Source: Pisolithus tinctorius (Eukaryota; Basidiomycota; Agaricomycetes; Boletales; Pisolithaceae). From it: a DNA stretch of 64,000 nt. This document shows, piece by piece, positions 30,419-42,618 of this stretch. Numbering within the stretch: the first letter of the stretch is position 1; every line of letters starts with the position of its first letter. Position numbers and translations under genes: made by a program. A model generated the notes under the pieces. That model saw nothing but the letters and a program-made list of their open reading frames with translations. It did no database searches and had not been told where the DNA came from. Location: assembly GCA_024663395.1 (NCBI GenBank), contig JANFAH010000044.1, positions 491,027 to 555,026 on the forward strand, written 5' to 3'.

Positions 30419-31246
30419 TCAATAGAAGGTGTCTGTGGGGGCTGTGCCCCAGCAGGGGACTGTTTCAAAATTGAGAGATAACCAACCCCAATCATTGAGG
30501 GATTGGATTTTGGTCCTGCACGCAAAGGGTGGATGGTTTGTTTCATCGCAGGAGATGATGTGAAACCCGCATGATTTGTATTTCAGGAGTGCTTGGATGC
30601 TGCTGGTGGAGAATGAGTGCTGACGCAGGCTTGTGGTATTGATCATGGCATGGTGATGCAGAGTGAGGCTAGGGTATGCACAATACAAGGAGTCAGCAGT
30701 GAAGAAGTTCATCATGGCTGTTGAGTTGAATTGAAAGATAGGGGAGAGGGTGGAAGTGTTTCTGGACACGACAATGTCGATGAGTTTCTGACCATTCCCG
30801 AAAGTGGTGACAGTGTAGATAGTGGAAGGGGGGTAGTTCTGGACATTGATCCTTCCATTGCAGACAATGATGTAATTATGTTTGCAGAGAAGATTGTATA
30901 GTTGGGCTTGGTTGTGACAAGGGACGTAGATGTCAAGGTCTGACAATTCCCAAGTGCAGGAGCTGGCTGGGAGCACCATCCGCAGTGCTGCAGATCCTGA
31001 GACAACTGCATTGCATACAGACAAAATGTCCTTGAGATGCTTAGTGCTTTGGAAGAAAGGGGAGCAAACGATGTCGAATTGGTGCTTGAAGTACCATCTG
31101 ACGCGTTCAGCATTTGTAGTTGACATGGCAGCAAACGAGAGGAGGTCCTTCATGTCACAGTGCTCGAAGATGAGCTGTAACAGGTTGGTGTCCACAAAAA
31201 GAGGGAATTCAGAGATAGTAGGGGCGGGTGAAGTCATGTTGTGCAC
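30419..31246 (-). CDS. F-box-like plus nucleotidyltransferase-fold protein
   Basis: A 275-codon uninterrupted frame. Residues about 15-50 look like an F-box (FVDTNLLQLIFEHCDMKDLL followed by SFAAMSTTNAERVRWYF). Residues about 80-125 carry the signature of a nucleotidyltransferase-like fold: VVSGSAALRM, then ELSDLDIYVPCHNQAQLYNL, where the GS and DxD-type acidic residues would bind nucleotide and metal. The C-terminal third has a short Cys-containing segment (KYKSCGFHIISC). Agaricomycete genomes carry many proteins with this GS...SDLD pattern; substrates are unknown and many may be inactive. This is the only clean single-exon frame in the window that is not clearly from a transposon. It could be a functional host gene or a family amplified with repeats. 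Confidence 0.65.
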   Translation of the reverse strand: MHNMTSPAPTISEFPLFVDTNLLQLIFEHCDMKDLLSFAAMSTTNAERVRWYFKHQFDIVCSPFFQSTKHLKDILSVCNAVVSGSAALRMVLPASSCTWELSDLDIYVPCHNQAQLYNLLCKHNYIIVCNGRINVQNYPPSTIYTVTTFGNGQKLIDIVVSRNTSTLSPIFQFNSTAMMNFFTADSLYCAYPSLTLHHHAMINTTSLRQHSFSTSSIQALLKYKSCGFHIISCDETNHPPFACRTKIQSLNDWGWLSLNFETVPCWGTAPTDTFY

Positions 31247-31415
31247 TTCCTCGAGCTTGCGGTGATTTCCCTCTTTTATGGAGAATGAATTTAGGGGTGG
31301 GGGCTAGATTATGTGACAGACAAGGATGGCATTGCAAATTACACAGATAATCGATGATGTCATGTTCCGATACAATTTATAGTCCAGGCTAAGAATATTG
31401 ACGATGTCATGGTGG

Positions 31416-31652
31416 TTAGGGATTGTCTATGAGGTAATGTCTGGATTCCTAGGTTAGAGAAGGTTTGCTGTAGATTGTCCATGAAGCAATATGTGAGATC
31501 ATCTAGGAAGTAATGTCATGGTAGATTGACTAGGTTAGAGAAGGTTCACTGTAGATTGTCCATGAAGCAATACGTGAGATCATCTAAGAAGCAATGTCAT
31601 GGTAGATTGTCTCTGAAGCAATATGTTGGTCGTCTATGAAGCAAAAAATGAT
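31416..31652. repeat. Nested minisatellite (81-bp and ~27-40 bp units)
   Basis: Two 81-bp copies start at 31451 and 31532 (AGGTTAGAGAAGGTT...). Within them, and on both sides, shorter units with GATTGTCCATGAAGCAAT or ATCATCTAGGAAGTAATG recur. It lies about 170 bp upstream of the F-box/nucleotidyltransferase ORF start. Confidence 0.8.
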
Positions 31653-31659
31653 GTTACGG

Positions 31660-32465
31660 TTTGAACAGTGAAAATTGTCAAGATGGAAATGGAATTTGGA
31701 TTATTAATTCAGCATGCAGGTGTTGTTGGTTGGAGGAAGGCATGGGTGCAGGTTGTTTAATCTGGGAATTTGTTAGCTCTTATGGGATGTGGGTAGGGGA
31801 GTGGGCATTACAGGATAAGCACATCCAGTATGGCATCCATGTCATTCTCTGGCCAGATGTTGATCGCCTGACCATGGTTTCCGAGTCGGATAAACAAGTA
31901 GGAGGCACGTGAACAGTGATATTGATGGTGGTAGCAGTTGAAGATGACATGGAAGTGGAAGTGGTTGACAAAGACATTGCTTTCAAAAGGAGTTGTGTTT
32001 TGGGGGAAGAGGTTGTTTTGGTGTATAATTTCAATGTCATCATTGAGCTGTCAAAAGCATACAAGCCATTGTCCACTGTATCCGGCTTGGATAGGAAGAA
32101 TGCCAGAATGGTTGACATTGGTGGAGGCAGTGGAGGCAGACGTGTTGAGGTCGATGTGATGTAGATGTTACTGGTAAGGTGAGCAAGGAGTGGCTAAGAG
32201 TGAAAAAGTTAGAGCAGATGATGATGATGTAATGGGAGAGGGGGGGGTAAGAGATGACATGCTGAATGGACCGGGTTTCTAAATCGCAAGCCCAGCAATC
32301 TCTACACCACTGTCAGCATTCGGTTCAGGTTTGGGAAGACAAGGCTCCTGCAGAAGATAGATGGCTTGTAATTCAAATTGTGTTTTAGAAATAGTCCATC
32401 AGCCATTTTCATCCTTTTGACAATAGCAATTGAAATGGGTTTTGAGTAAGATGAGCACACGCTTC
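31660..32465. other. No supported gene
   Basis: A Ser/Thr-rich minus-strand frame (32118-31780) exists but has no motif. Part of this stretch may be a 3' portion of the broken hypothetical gene to the right. Confidence 0.3.
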
Positions 32466-33537
32466 TCAAGGTGGGAAATGTCTAATTTTGTCATCGAGCT
32501 TTTGCTTTTCAGAATCTCCTGAGCGTCGAAAATTGAGTTGAAAAGAATGCTCTATGATGACAATGAGTGAGGCTTCTGGGAGGCAAGTTTTAGGACATAT
32601 GACACCACCACCTTTGGGCCTCTGCCAACGAACTGCATGGATAAGTCTGCGGTCATACTCATTTAGTGCTGTAGAAGCCGATGATGCTTGTTGAGTTCGG
32701 CTGAGCATTACGGGTGTGAGAGAATGTATGTAGCATGGGGTTGGAAAATTCAGAAAGCAAAATGTTGGTGTATTGACCAATTTTCATTGATAGAGGAAGT
32801 ATGGTGATAGAACATTGGCTGTTGGGGCTGCTGTCTTTCATGAACCACATATTGGTAATGTGACTGAGAATCCAGATGTTGACAGGTTTGTTTGTATTCA
32901 GATTGCAGAGTATTTTGCTGCAGTCGTCATAGGGGTCAGTGATACCCCAGGTTGCGCTGGGTGGGATGCGTCCAAGTGTGAATGTGTTGGCTTCACTATT
33001 TGAATATGTAGAGAGGATTTTGATCCACCTTGGGGTGTGGTAAGGGGGTCATAGCTTGCAGTTAGTCTTCGAAGGTTACCAGTATCTGATGATGCCTACC
33101 TTAGTAATGGCTCAGGGCATGTGGCCACATGCTCTGGGTCAAGAACCCCTGAGTCTGGAGGTGGTCCCACTGCACCAACGGTTCCAGGGGTTGCAGGTGG
33201 TGGGAGCGGAATATCGTTTGAATGTGTTTCAGGTGGTGAGCCAGCGGATTTTTGCAATCCGGAGCATACAGTTTGGTGGGCAGTTGACTGGTTGGTGGTG
33301 CAGGAAGTGCTCGTGCTGGGTAATGTGTCTGTTGATGGGGTGGAGGAATCATCATGTTCGCCAGAGGTGGGTTGTGGTTCAGAAGTTGTTGTAGTTTCAG
33401 ATGGCTGCAGGGCTGTCTCTGGAATGCTGGGATCGTTGGCACAAGGTGTCATGGTTCTGAGTGACGATGCGACTGTCTGCATTCATTTGGGTGCTGATGC
33501 TTCTTTAGTCTGAGATGCATTGCACTTTGGGGCCATC
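32466..33537 (-). pseudogene. Hypothetical Ser/Thr/Pro-rich protein, broken
   Basis: Starting at an ATG near 33535 (MAPKCNASQTKEASAPK), the frame meets TGA and continues as a Ser/Thr/Pro-rich stretch (33482-33096) with PLPPPATPGTVGAV. Replacing that TGA by CGA would keep the frame open. Further minus-strand blocks include FCFLNFPTPCYIHSLTPVML and NEYDRRLIHAVRWQRPKGGG (32780-32466). I do not recognise the protein. It may be a host gene or a fragment carried by the neighbouring Helitron. Confidence 0.4.
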
Positions 33538-34134
33538 GCAGGGAGCAAAATCACAAAGCTATGTAGAGGCATTTGGGATGGCTTTAAGGGCCATCCTCCA
33601 AATTTCTGGGGTTGGCTGCAGTGCAGACGGCAGTCATTGGGGATGGCGGAATGACATTTGAATTTGATAGGAGCATCAGTGCAGCAGATTGCAATGGGGG
33701 ATGTACAAATGCCCTGGGGGGGGGGGACTCAAAACAGAACAAAAGCTAGCTCGTTATTACATAATAGGAGTTCAGTACAGGGAGGCATTTGTTTTATGTA
33801 GTGTCCCCTTAGAAATACAATATCTACGTACATATTCTTGTTAAAATTGAGATATTTGAAGGTGGCAGGCGATGAACTGTAGCTTGGGTCAGATTCAGCA
33901 AGCATATTTTGTATGGGAGGAAGACATACATGCATTACATTGTGTATGTACTTGGCATGGATGCAGAGGAATGATGCCAACTTTGTAGTGAAGTTGAGGT
34001 AGAGCTAGCATCCTACATGTTGTGTTTGGGCGCCCAAGCAACTGCAAGTTCTTCAGTGGGTCTATTAGCATGCATGCATCTTATTTCCGTTGGTCGTGAT
34101 GTGGAGGACGTGACTCCTGTCAGCTGGAGGGATG
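33538..34134. other. No supported gene
   Basis: Contains a G-run near 33716-33727 and a short minus-strand frame (33980-33729) with no motif. I see no gene. Confidence 0.4.
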
Positions 34135-35263
34135 TCAGAGTATAGGTTGTAGTAAGGAGTAATGATGGTTATGCACTTGCACGGTACGGGCAGATTGGAG
34201 ACATAAGACTTGCTTGCAAGTCAAGAAGATGCATAAGTGAGATTTGCTCGCTTGAGTACACAGCATGACAAGATCAAACTCAGTGTCGACTTTGACGAAG
34301 TCCCCTTGGGATAGTAGATCTTCATGGATTGGCATTATTGTTCCATCTTCATTTCATTCCAAAATCTCCACAGGCCTGTTCCATTCCCATGGGGGGCCTG
34401 GCAGTCTCGGATTGTGTGCATTTTGTGCAGTCACATCGTGCACCGGAGGGGGGTCCCAAGGTAGAGATTCTTGGGCCTCAAGTGGTCGCTGATGACCATG
34501 ATTGGGAAACATGATAAGAAAAAGAAGGGCACATAGGGACATGCAATACCTTTGTAAAAACTTTCCTCTGCATGTGGAGATGGCTGCAGAACTGAGCAGA
34601 CAGAAGTGGGACTTTGAGAACTTGGCTCGCAAAGGTCACCACGAGGTTCAAACGCTCGAGCTGGTTCCACCACGCAGTGGTATTCCCAGCACTGCACAGA
34701 GACAGGCTCTGTACTGCATATGTGGCTTTCACACAATCTCTGCCAATTTCTCAGAATTGTGGTGGTCTCTGAAAATATAAAACAAACCCATTCCAGTTTC
34801 CAAAATTGCCACCACAGAATTTGTCCAGGAAACCATAGATACAGACAGATACAGGGTACAATGCACTAAAGGGTTCAGGGATGGGCAGTGTCTTGTAGAC
34901 GAGCAGGTGCGACCTCCTTTGATCAGCAGAGGTAGGATCTCAAGCAATAGTTGCCCACTTGACCATATGGCTAAGGGAGGATGGGAAGGATTGCCATTGC
35001 TGTAGGTTGTCAACGAGCATGTGGCTGTGAATAATTGCTTTCAGGTCCTCTGGCCAGAGGTCTGCGCCAAGTAAGTGACCCAGTGATGGTAGGAAAGACA
35101 TTGGGGGTATGGAGAGAAAAGACTGGCACAGTCCTTGATTATAAATGCGAGACTGGTGAAGCATGATTGGTCCTAATATAAGAGAGCTGAAATTCCTATG
35201 GTCTAGGCGCCTCAGGACAGGGATGAAGTCGATGATGACATCACCATAGTGTTTGGATGGCAT
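34135..35263 (-). pseudogene. Hypothetical gene fragment next to Helitron 3' side
   Basis: Several minus-strand blocks look protein-like in sequence order: HYGDVIIDFIPVLRRLDHRN and LGADLWPEDLKAIIHSHMLV (35263-34940), AWWNQLERLNLV (about 34650), WEWNRPVEILE (about 34365) and MPIHEDLLSQGDFVKVDTEF (from 34335). Frames change and stops intervene. The blocks begin immediately after the Helitron helicase end, so they may be a captured host gene. The family is unknown. Confidence 0.4.
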
Positions 35264-38200
35264 TGGGAGTAGGTTGTGGCTGTTGCAGCATCAAGATTTG
35301 CCAGGCGCACCAATTCATTATGCAAATCGTGCTGCAAATGACCAAGGCATCAATGGGGTGAGAATGATCGAAAGATGGCTAAGCCTGACAAGGAACGAGC
35401 ACAAGATAACATAATGTATGCATGCTGCACACCTCTTGCACTGGCTAAATCGACGATAACCTTTTCAAGTGTTGTCCCTTGAGCTTTGTAATCAGTGAAG
35501 GCCCAGCCAGGTATTACCAGGACCTGGCACTGTGTAATCTGGAATCATCCTGCATGTTCAGAAAAGTAAGAGAACATACAGTTTTGAGGGAACACAGTGA
35601 CAATGTGCAGGTCTTCTCCAGGCAACAGAAGGGTGGACACAGGAACTGCCACATATACACAGTGGATAATGCATTTACCATGGACTGTAGTACAAACAAT
35701 GTCATGCACAGTCCCATGTGCATCATTTACGACTTTTCTGGTGACCAACAGATTTTCCAAGATAAGGACAGGCATGCCTGGAAACAGAGGAAGCCGTTGT
35801 AGGGAACGAGTTCGAGTTCCCTAGGAGAATCCGTCTTGGTCAGGAGTTTAGGGGTGGAAGGACTTGTTTTGTTTCTTGCCTTTGTTTTTGTGTTTGTACC
35901 CCTGGACTTGGTGGCGAGCAGCTGCATTGCTGACTAAGCACGTGCGCTGTGTTCATGCGAGTTCAGTTTACCATACAGCAATCCATGTACAGGCCCTCAG
36001 TAGCAGGGTGATCTTGTCTCACATTTTGGCGAGTTTTCAAAGTTAGATTTATTACTTTGGGGAGTACCCAAAGGGCCAGGAGGACTGGCAAGAGCTATCA
36101 GACAGACAGAGTTAAGTATTCCATTTGAGTTCGCATTTTTTACATTTTTACTACACTTCTTTTTCTCAAAACAGGACCTCCCTTTTGGGTCGAGCACTAA
36201 ACTTGCCCATTACTGACTATTACTATTTAGAGGGTTATCATATTACCTATTCCTACACTGTGCAAGGTATTCCTTAGATTCTTTTGGCCGAACCAATGCT
36301 AATCAATCGTCTTCTTCGCCCGTCAGGCATTCTCCATCACAGAAATGTTTGGCATAACAGTATTCAAACAGTTGACCAGTACTACAAGCAAAAAACTTCG
36401 CCATTTCTTCGTTCCAACGATCGTGCAGGTGCCACTCTCTGAAAACGATTGGGGCCTCAGTGAACTGTTGGAATTCATGTTTGTCCTTTTTATGCAATTC
36501 GGTGAGTAGCCTTTGTTGGAGATAATGCAAATCGGAAGGCTGGCTGATGCTGGACATGTCTGCAGAGCCCAATCTAATGCAGGCAAGCATCTCGATGAAC
36601 ATAGGGTCTGTTTTTGCTCGTTCATTTTGAACGAGCTGTACAACATGTGTTAAAGACCTCCATAGAAATGCACCAAATAGTCGCCACTGAGATTTCACTG
36701 TTTCAAATGTACACCTTGTTAAGTTATTTACCACAGCATGTGAATATAATGCAGTACCATTTACAGGACAGAGCTGGGCCATATTGCCAGTGAAGATGAC
36801 ATTGACCCCACCAAAGGGCAGATCCTTTTTGGTCGGATCCCCAGCTTTGGCCAGACTAATTTGACTTGCAATGTCAGACAGAAGCTCTGCAGAGACCATC
36901 AAAACCTCATCCAAAACTAGATATGAAACATTGCACCAAATGTCCTGCAATTCATCCATGTCCATGTTATGCTCATTACAACCCTGCTGCTGACCTTTCC
37001 AGTCCTTGCTAAAGGAGCATGTGTTCATGAGTGTGAGTGCATGAATTGTGAAACCATCTATGAGGCAGGCCACACTACCCATTGGTGCACTCAACAGGAT
37101 TTCTCAGGAACGTCCCTGTTGTGTAAACATGTCCACAATGGCTCTAATAAGGTGGCTCTTACCAGAGCCTGCAATACCCGTAATGAACATCAACATCTGT
37201 TCCAGATCGTGCTGCAACATATGCTCGATTATTATTGTGAAGGCATGTCTTTGCTCAGGATTGTCTTGCAAGGTCCACTTGGAAACCATCTCTGACACAA
37301 AACTTTGGATTTCACAGTCATTGGTTGTGTCCTCTGCAGACAGTCGCTCCCTTTGGACAGACTCTACAGAGAGAGAAGCCACATTCCCCTCCACAGTTGT
37401 ATGTGGGTGTTTCCGGATCCTTGAGCTTTCATTGATATTTGACTCGTCCTCTTGTGAACATCTTTGAGGTCTCTTTCGCTTTCGCTGTGAAGTCATGTAT
37501 GTATTGTGGAGTGTTATCTGATCCTCGAGATTAGCACTGACTTCCATAACCTGTCCCTCCACAGTATGGGATCGCCTGTTCGAACATTCCTGCCCACAAA
37601 GAGCACAAGACATAGAAATTATGTCCATTTCATTCTGAGGTGGCCCCACCATGCCATGCCCACCTGAATCGTCCGAAATCAATGCTTGCATGTCAACCTC
37701 GATTGCATAGTCCAAAGCAGAATCTTGAATGAGAGCTTCCCTCAACAGCTCAACATCATATTCATGTGGCTTCTGTACACAGAAACCTGTGGACGCATTG
37801 CCATGGGAAGTCTTTGTAGTATAATCCCCTCGCACAATGTCCCTCACGTCCTTACATTCCAATTCAATTAGGAAATTTGAGATAATCTGAGAGGACCATT
37901 TGGAGAAATGGTAAGTGTCAAATGCCTCCATCCAACAGGAATAATTCTGAAGCAACTCGGAAGGATTCTGCCAAGGTCGGAACAAAAGTAACATCACATG
38001 ACAGAAATTCTCCATGTGGTAGTCCGATTTTCGTGGTAGAGGAATAGACTCCCCTAGCAGAACTGGCACGATGAAGGTGTTGCAAATGCAGAGTTTGTGC
38101 GTTGCAAGCTGCGGATGGGTGTCATTAACAAACCTTGCATGTAATCTATGAGAATATGCCAGGTGCTCTGTAGTTCCAAAGCAGGCTTCATCTGCGTTCC

Positions 38201-38582
38201 CTGTGCATTGTTTGGGTGCAGCCTCTCTGGAACTTGACAAATGCTTGACCTTCTGCATTTGCTCCAGAAACTGCCATAAACACATCCCCTCGAATGGAGG
38301 AGCTGTAGGTCGCATTAAATAATCAAGAGTGTCCAACACCACAGACAGTGAACCCCCAGTTGTATGTGCTGTGCATGTAGAGCCATAAAGATTCCCAGGA
38401 CAATTGAGGGTGCTCCCTCTTTCGCAGTCACAATCACCATCAACGTGCCACTCATGTGCAATTGCGATATCCATGAATTCGTGAAAATGTACAGTGCGGA
38501 ATTCATGAGCTGTATAATAATCTCCACCACCAATCAAGTAACTCATAACTTGTTGATGTGAGACCTCACACCTACCCATCAT
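35264..38582 (-). pseudogene. Helitron PIF1-like helicase
   Basis: Walker A is present as GIAGSGKSHLIRAI near 37170. An in-frame TGA at 37104-37106 then interrupts, and the frame continues as ILLSAPMGSVACLIDGFTIH. Walker B reads YLVLDEVLMVSAEL and motif III GGVNVIFTGNMAQLCPV, where the usual Asp after Gly is Asn. After the inserted LTR the frame resumes with MPVLILENLLVTRKVV (35775) and ends with the C-terminal motifs AFTDYKAQGTTLEKVIVDLA and RGVQHAYIMLS (about 35510-35400). The large N-terminal part (38582-37200) includes a Cys pair block CALCGQECSNRR. The helicase would unwind DNA during rolling-circle transposition. It is not functional as it stands. Confidence 0.88.
35798..36257. mobile_element. 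Solo LTR of family A, copy 2 (460 bp)
   Basis: TGTAGGGAACGAG to ATTCCTACA, inserted inside the Helitron helicase. Flanks CCGT and CTGT could be a 4-bp duplication with one C-to-T change at a CpG. This copy keeps more CpG sites at its left end (GAACGAGTTCGAG) than copies 1 and 3 (GAACAAGTTTGAG). Confidence 0.85.
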
Positions 38583-38609
38583 GGCATTAACTGTCTTCGT
38601 TAACAGATT

Positions 38610-39510
38610 TCATTCATGCACAGAAGACAAAGATTCGATGTCATTTGAGAATAGCTTCTGATGGCTGTCAATGGCTGTGTGGATGGCTTGAAGCCCCACA
38701 TGAACCTGTAAATCGTTCTTGGTAATATAATTGCTGATGTAGTAAGTCAATGCTTTCGCTGCAACTCTGGAGCCCACACACTTGATATCCATATTACACT
38801 GCAGAAGAAACAAGGTAATGTCATTATAGTTGTTTATATGTGGATGAAGTTGACAAAGGACAATAGACTGCGTCTCTGGATTGATGGAGGACTGCATCCA
38901 TATGGAACCATCAATTTGCATACAACAATTTTCATCCCTGGGCTCCTCTCCAGGCCGAAGATGTTTAAAACAAGTTGGTGTATGTTTGTGCCAGTTACAT
39001 TCAATAGCAAGACATCGCATGAACTCCTGAAAGGCATCCATGAAAGCATCATCATCATGCTCTACAATCTGAGGGGGGAGTTGTAAATGAGCATCACGAT
39101 CAACACCTTGTCATACAGGTTTGACAGGATTTGTTTCCATGGGATCAACACTATCAGGTGTCATTCCTGGCAGCTCGCATTTAATGAGATCCTCTAACCA
39201 TTGGAAAAGCAGGCCTTCAAAATGTTCATTGTCCATTATCATTGACTGCAAACATTCTGGATTTGGATGGCCCTTGACCCACAGCAACATATGACAATGT
39301 AACATCCCTCTTCCCTGAGCTTCCACCATGCCATAGTACCCAGAGCATTTCCCAAACAGACCCACCCCTTTGTTGTATTTCACAATGATATCTATAAATC
39401 CTCGAATAACAACATCAAATGCCTTAGCTGCGGCAGTGGGATGTGAAGCAACAAAGACTGCTTGTTCATAAGCACTCAACTCACGCCACTGAGTAACCTC
39501 CATTCCACCA
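38610..39510 (-). pseudogene. Helitron Rep endonuclease region
   Basis: The HUH metal-binding motif appears as LHCHMLLWV following GLFGKCSGYYGMVEAQGRG (about 39290). The catalytic tyrosine region follows as LTYYISNYITKND (about 38730), with the two Tyr spacing typical of Helitron Rep. The frame between 39111 and 39041 is shifted or stopped. Rep nicks and rejoins DNA during rolling-circle transposition. Upstream residues are separated by the Harbinger insertion. Confidence 0.88.
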
Positions 39511-39640
39511 TAAGAGCCAGTTCGGAAACTGGAAATTCTGCAGAAGTCCTTTGAATTGCAAAACTTACACAAATAAAGAAAGTTGATTAGGACAATGATT
39601 TCAGACTCAGATTGAAGCTCTGTTTGAAAACAACCTCTCC

Positions 39641-41130
39641 TTGATTGCTATGGATCTCGACTATTATGATTGTGATCTGGACCATCTTCGGCTCGCCTGG
39701 GTTTCTGTTGCATCTCTTGTAGCTCTTGCAACCCAATATACACTTGACACCCTTTCTCGCCCAATGCCTCCCAAGTCCTCTGGTCCAAAAGCTTTGTGGA
39801 ACCCTGCAGAAGTTGATGCGCTCATCAAATACCTTCATTGCCATCGCTTTGAAGCAGGAGACAATGGGAACTTCAAATCTAATTTGTATACCTCTGCTGC
39901 TGCGCATATATCCGAATTCCTCACAGAAGGGCTGCCAAAAACTAGAGATATGGTGAAAAATAAGTGGGTCTCACATGTAAGCAACGTTGTCATTGTAATT
40001 GTCCAAGGATGCTGATTGCCTTGATCTTTAGATTCGGAGGATTTATCATGATATTGAGGGATATCGCCTCAAGTCTGGGTGTCATTGGGACAACACATGT
40101 GGGGCTGGAGTACAGGGCACATTTGATGAGCAGGTATTTGATGATTGTGTGAAGGTATTTTATCCGTCCAACATATTCATCGATGTTGAACTGATAAATA
40201 TCTTCGTTCATATAGACTTTTCCCCAGATTCGTCCCTTCAAACAGTCTGGGTGGTAGTACTACAACCTTGTGGCTGACATAATCCCTAACAGTGGTGCAC
40301 ATGGTACCAATGCATTTACTCCAAGTACCTCCCAGATTGCTACCAGTTCTGTGGGCAACAACACTGAAAACCTGCCTGCACTTGATGGAGAACAACAAGA
40401 GACCAGCGCACCTCCCCCCCTGGAACCAACTGCTACCGACACCCCTGAACCTCCCCAGGGCATCTCTGAGTGGCGCAAGTCACTACCCAGGGACGATTTT
40501 GCCCTCCCCTCATCCCCTCCACATCCCATTCTTAGGACATCTGATGTGCAGTCCAGTGCAGCATCCCAACAGACCCAGCCCACCCCCAGCATTCCACCAT
40601 CCAGTTTCGGGAGATCTGATGCACAATCCAGCATGTCCACCTCCACTTCACTATCCAGCTCCACAAAGTGCTCCCATATGACAATGGAAGGTGACAACGA
40701 AGCAACATCTGCATTCCCTTTTGCCAACACATCTGATATTTCTGTCTCCACTCCCAACAAGCATGTGCAACTTTCATTGGCCATGGACTCCACTAGGAGC
40801 TCCCATTCCCGCCATTCCAACAAAGTGCCTGGTGTGTCAGACCTGATGGCAGCAGGTCTTCAAGGCTCAATCAATTATCTGACATCATCAATCAACATGT
40901 TGCTGACCTCGGCTGTCGAGCAAGCTTCCACCACATGCACACGCACAATCCACTTACTTGATGGGGAAGACAAGGACTTTCCCTGGAATTTATGGGCATT
41001 TGTCCGATCTGCAATCGCCCAAAGCCTGGGCTTCGCTGATGTATATCTGACTACCCCCAACAAGGAAGATCACTTGGAGTATGTTGAGTTCAAGTACCAA
41101 CTTAAGTTCAGGGTCAGTGGGAGTAAATAG
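39641..41130 (+). pseudogene. Harbinger Myb/SANT-like DNA-binding protein
   Basis: Exon 1 (39641-39975) encodes a SANT/Myb-like domain (ALWNPAEVDALIKYLHCHRF and TRDMVKNKWVSH). A GTAAGC intron (39976-40031) leads to exon 2 (40032-40154: RIYHDIEGYRLKSGCHWDN). A second intron ends near 40229 and the last exon continues to 41130 with ADIIPNSGAHGTNAF, a long Ser/Pro/Thr-rich linker and a C-terminal DFPWNLWAFVRSAIAQSLGF. In Harbinger elements this protein binds the element ends and helps bring the transposase to the nucleus. One TAG stop at 40255-40257 interrupts exon 3. This plus-strand gene converges with the transposase. Confidence 0.8.
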
Positions 41131-41272
41131 TACTCGCATATGTAGCTTCCAATTATACTTTGTATCCATTGATTGTGGCATTTCCTTATTTTTTTTTGCT
41201 TCTTAAACATTGTGCGATGAAGAAAACAGATGTATAGCAGTAATAAGAGATGTGTGACAGTAAAAAAAACTA

Positions 41273-42618
41273 CTACAAAGACATATCATCAGCGCTGCTT
41301 GCTGAACCACTGTCATCGTCCAATGATGCCATGTTGCCCTCATGAATCAGATCCTGGTAAGCATCCCACATTTGTTGCACAATCTGATCACACAGGGCAC
41401 GAGCTGCATGCAGCGCATGCACATCAGTACTGTCAGTGTCTTCAGTTTCTGCCATTGATGCGTCCAATCCTCTGCCTCTGCCCTCCTGAACCTCATGATC
41501 TTCTCCCACCACAGGACCCTCATCAGTATCATAAGTGCAGATAAAATTGTGAATTGCACATAGTGCAGCTGGAATTCAGGCTTGGATTTGTATGTTGTAT
41601 TCAGGACTGAGGAGGAGGATTCAAAAATGCCACTTGATCACACCAAAAATGTGCTCAATTACATTTCGAGTGGATGAATGGTGTAGGTTGAATAGTTCTT
41701 CCTTGTTTCTGGGCCTGCTCAGTTTAGCACAGTAATACTACACGTAGAAATGTTGCACGCACCTCAATTGTGTATGATGCCACTCAGCAAGGTGGTAGTG
41801 GATACCACAGTAGGGGACCAAGAGTTCCAGGTGGTGGGGGAAGCCGGCATCTGCAAGGAAATACTTACCCTCAGGAATGACCAAATCTTTTGAGCATGCA
41901 TCTTGGTAAATGCATGCATCTGTTGCCAAACCCTCCCATCCAGTGATGGCATATGTGAACTTGAGTTTGAAGTTGCAGGCAAATAGGCAGTTTTGCAAGA
42001 TGAAGCCTTTGCAATTGCAATAAGGTGCCTGGTCATTTGCTCCCAGCACAGCATGGATATGGCTTCCATCCAGTGCACCAATCACATCCTGGAAGAACAG
42101 CCAAAACCTTGGATCCTCTCTAATTCCAGACTGAACCTCATCCACAGCAGGCATGTGAACATACACATTGTAGAACAGCGACGAGGAAAAAATGAAAATG
42201 AATTTGCAGAAGTATCTGTATGAGCCAAACATCAGTTACAGGAGAACAATCAGTCTACTAAATGGATGTACTGAGAAATTGTGTTGTTCGAATGCTGAAA
42301 GTGCTCGCCGATGTGCCTGATAGATAGACCAGTGATGCTCGTGTATAGGAAGATCACCAGCTGTTCTTCGAGTGAAACGAATTGAGAATTTCCATGGCCC
42401 ATCTCTTGAAGATGGCCCACAAGGAGTGCGAACACATTGGCATGTATGCCAAGTTCACATTGGATGCATTCCCAGTGACCAGTAAGAAGTTTGATGACCC
42501 AGCCTTCACCAGTAAGGGCCGAAGTATGGTATGGTTCTGGTCTCTTTCTGATCAGAGTGGCTTGTTGAGCGGTAGCACAAACGATGATGCTGACGATGAG
42601 ACCCATATACTGGATCAT
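41273..42618 (-). pseudogene. Harbinger DDE transposase
   Basis: The N-terminal part (42618-42250) has a helix-turn-helix-like segment (FVSLEEQLVIFLYTSITGLS, RHIGEHFQHSNNTI). The nuclease core follows: first Asp in VIGALDGSHIHAV, second in GWEGLATDACIYQDA, then KYFLADAGFPHHLELLVPY, and the Glu region in STRNVIEHIFGVIKWHF (about 41660). The C-terminus is acidic and ends DDSGSASSADDMSL at 41273. Two TGA stops occur in the C-terminal part where CGA would fit (WHF(R)ILL and IQA(R)IPAA). A short gap between 42250 and 42232 suggests an intron or frameshift. Confidence 0.88.
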
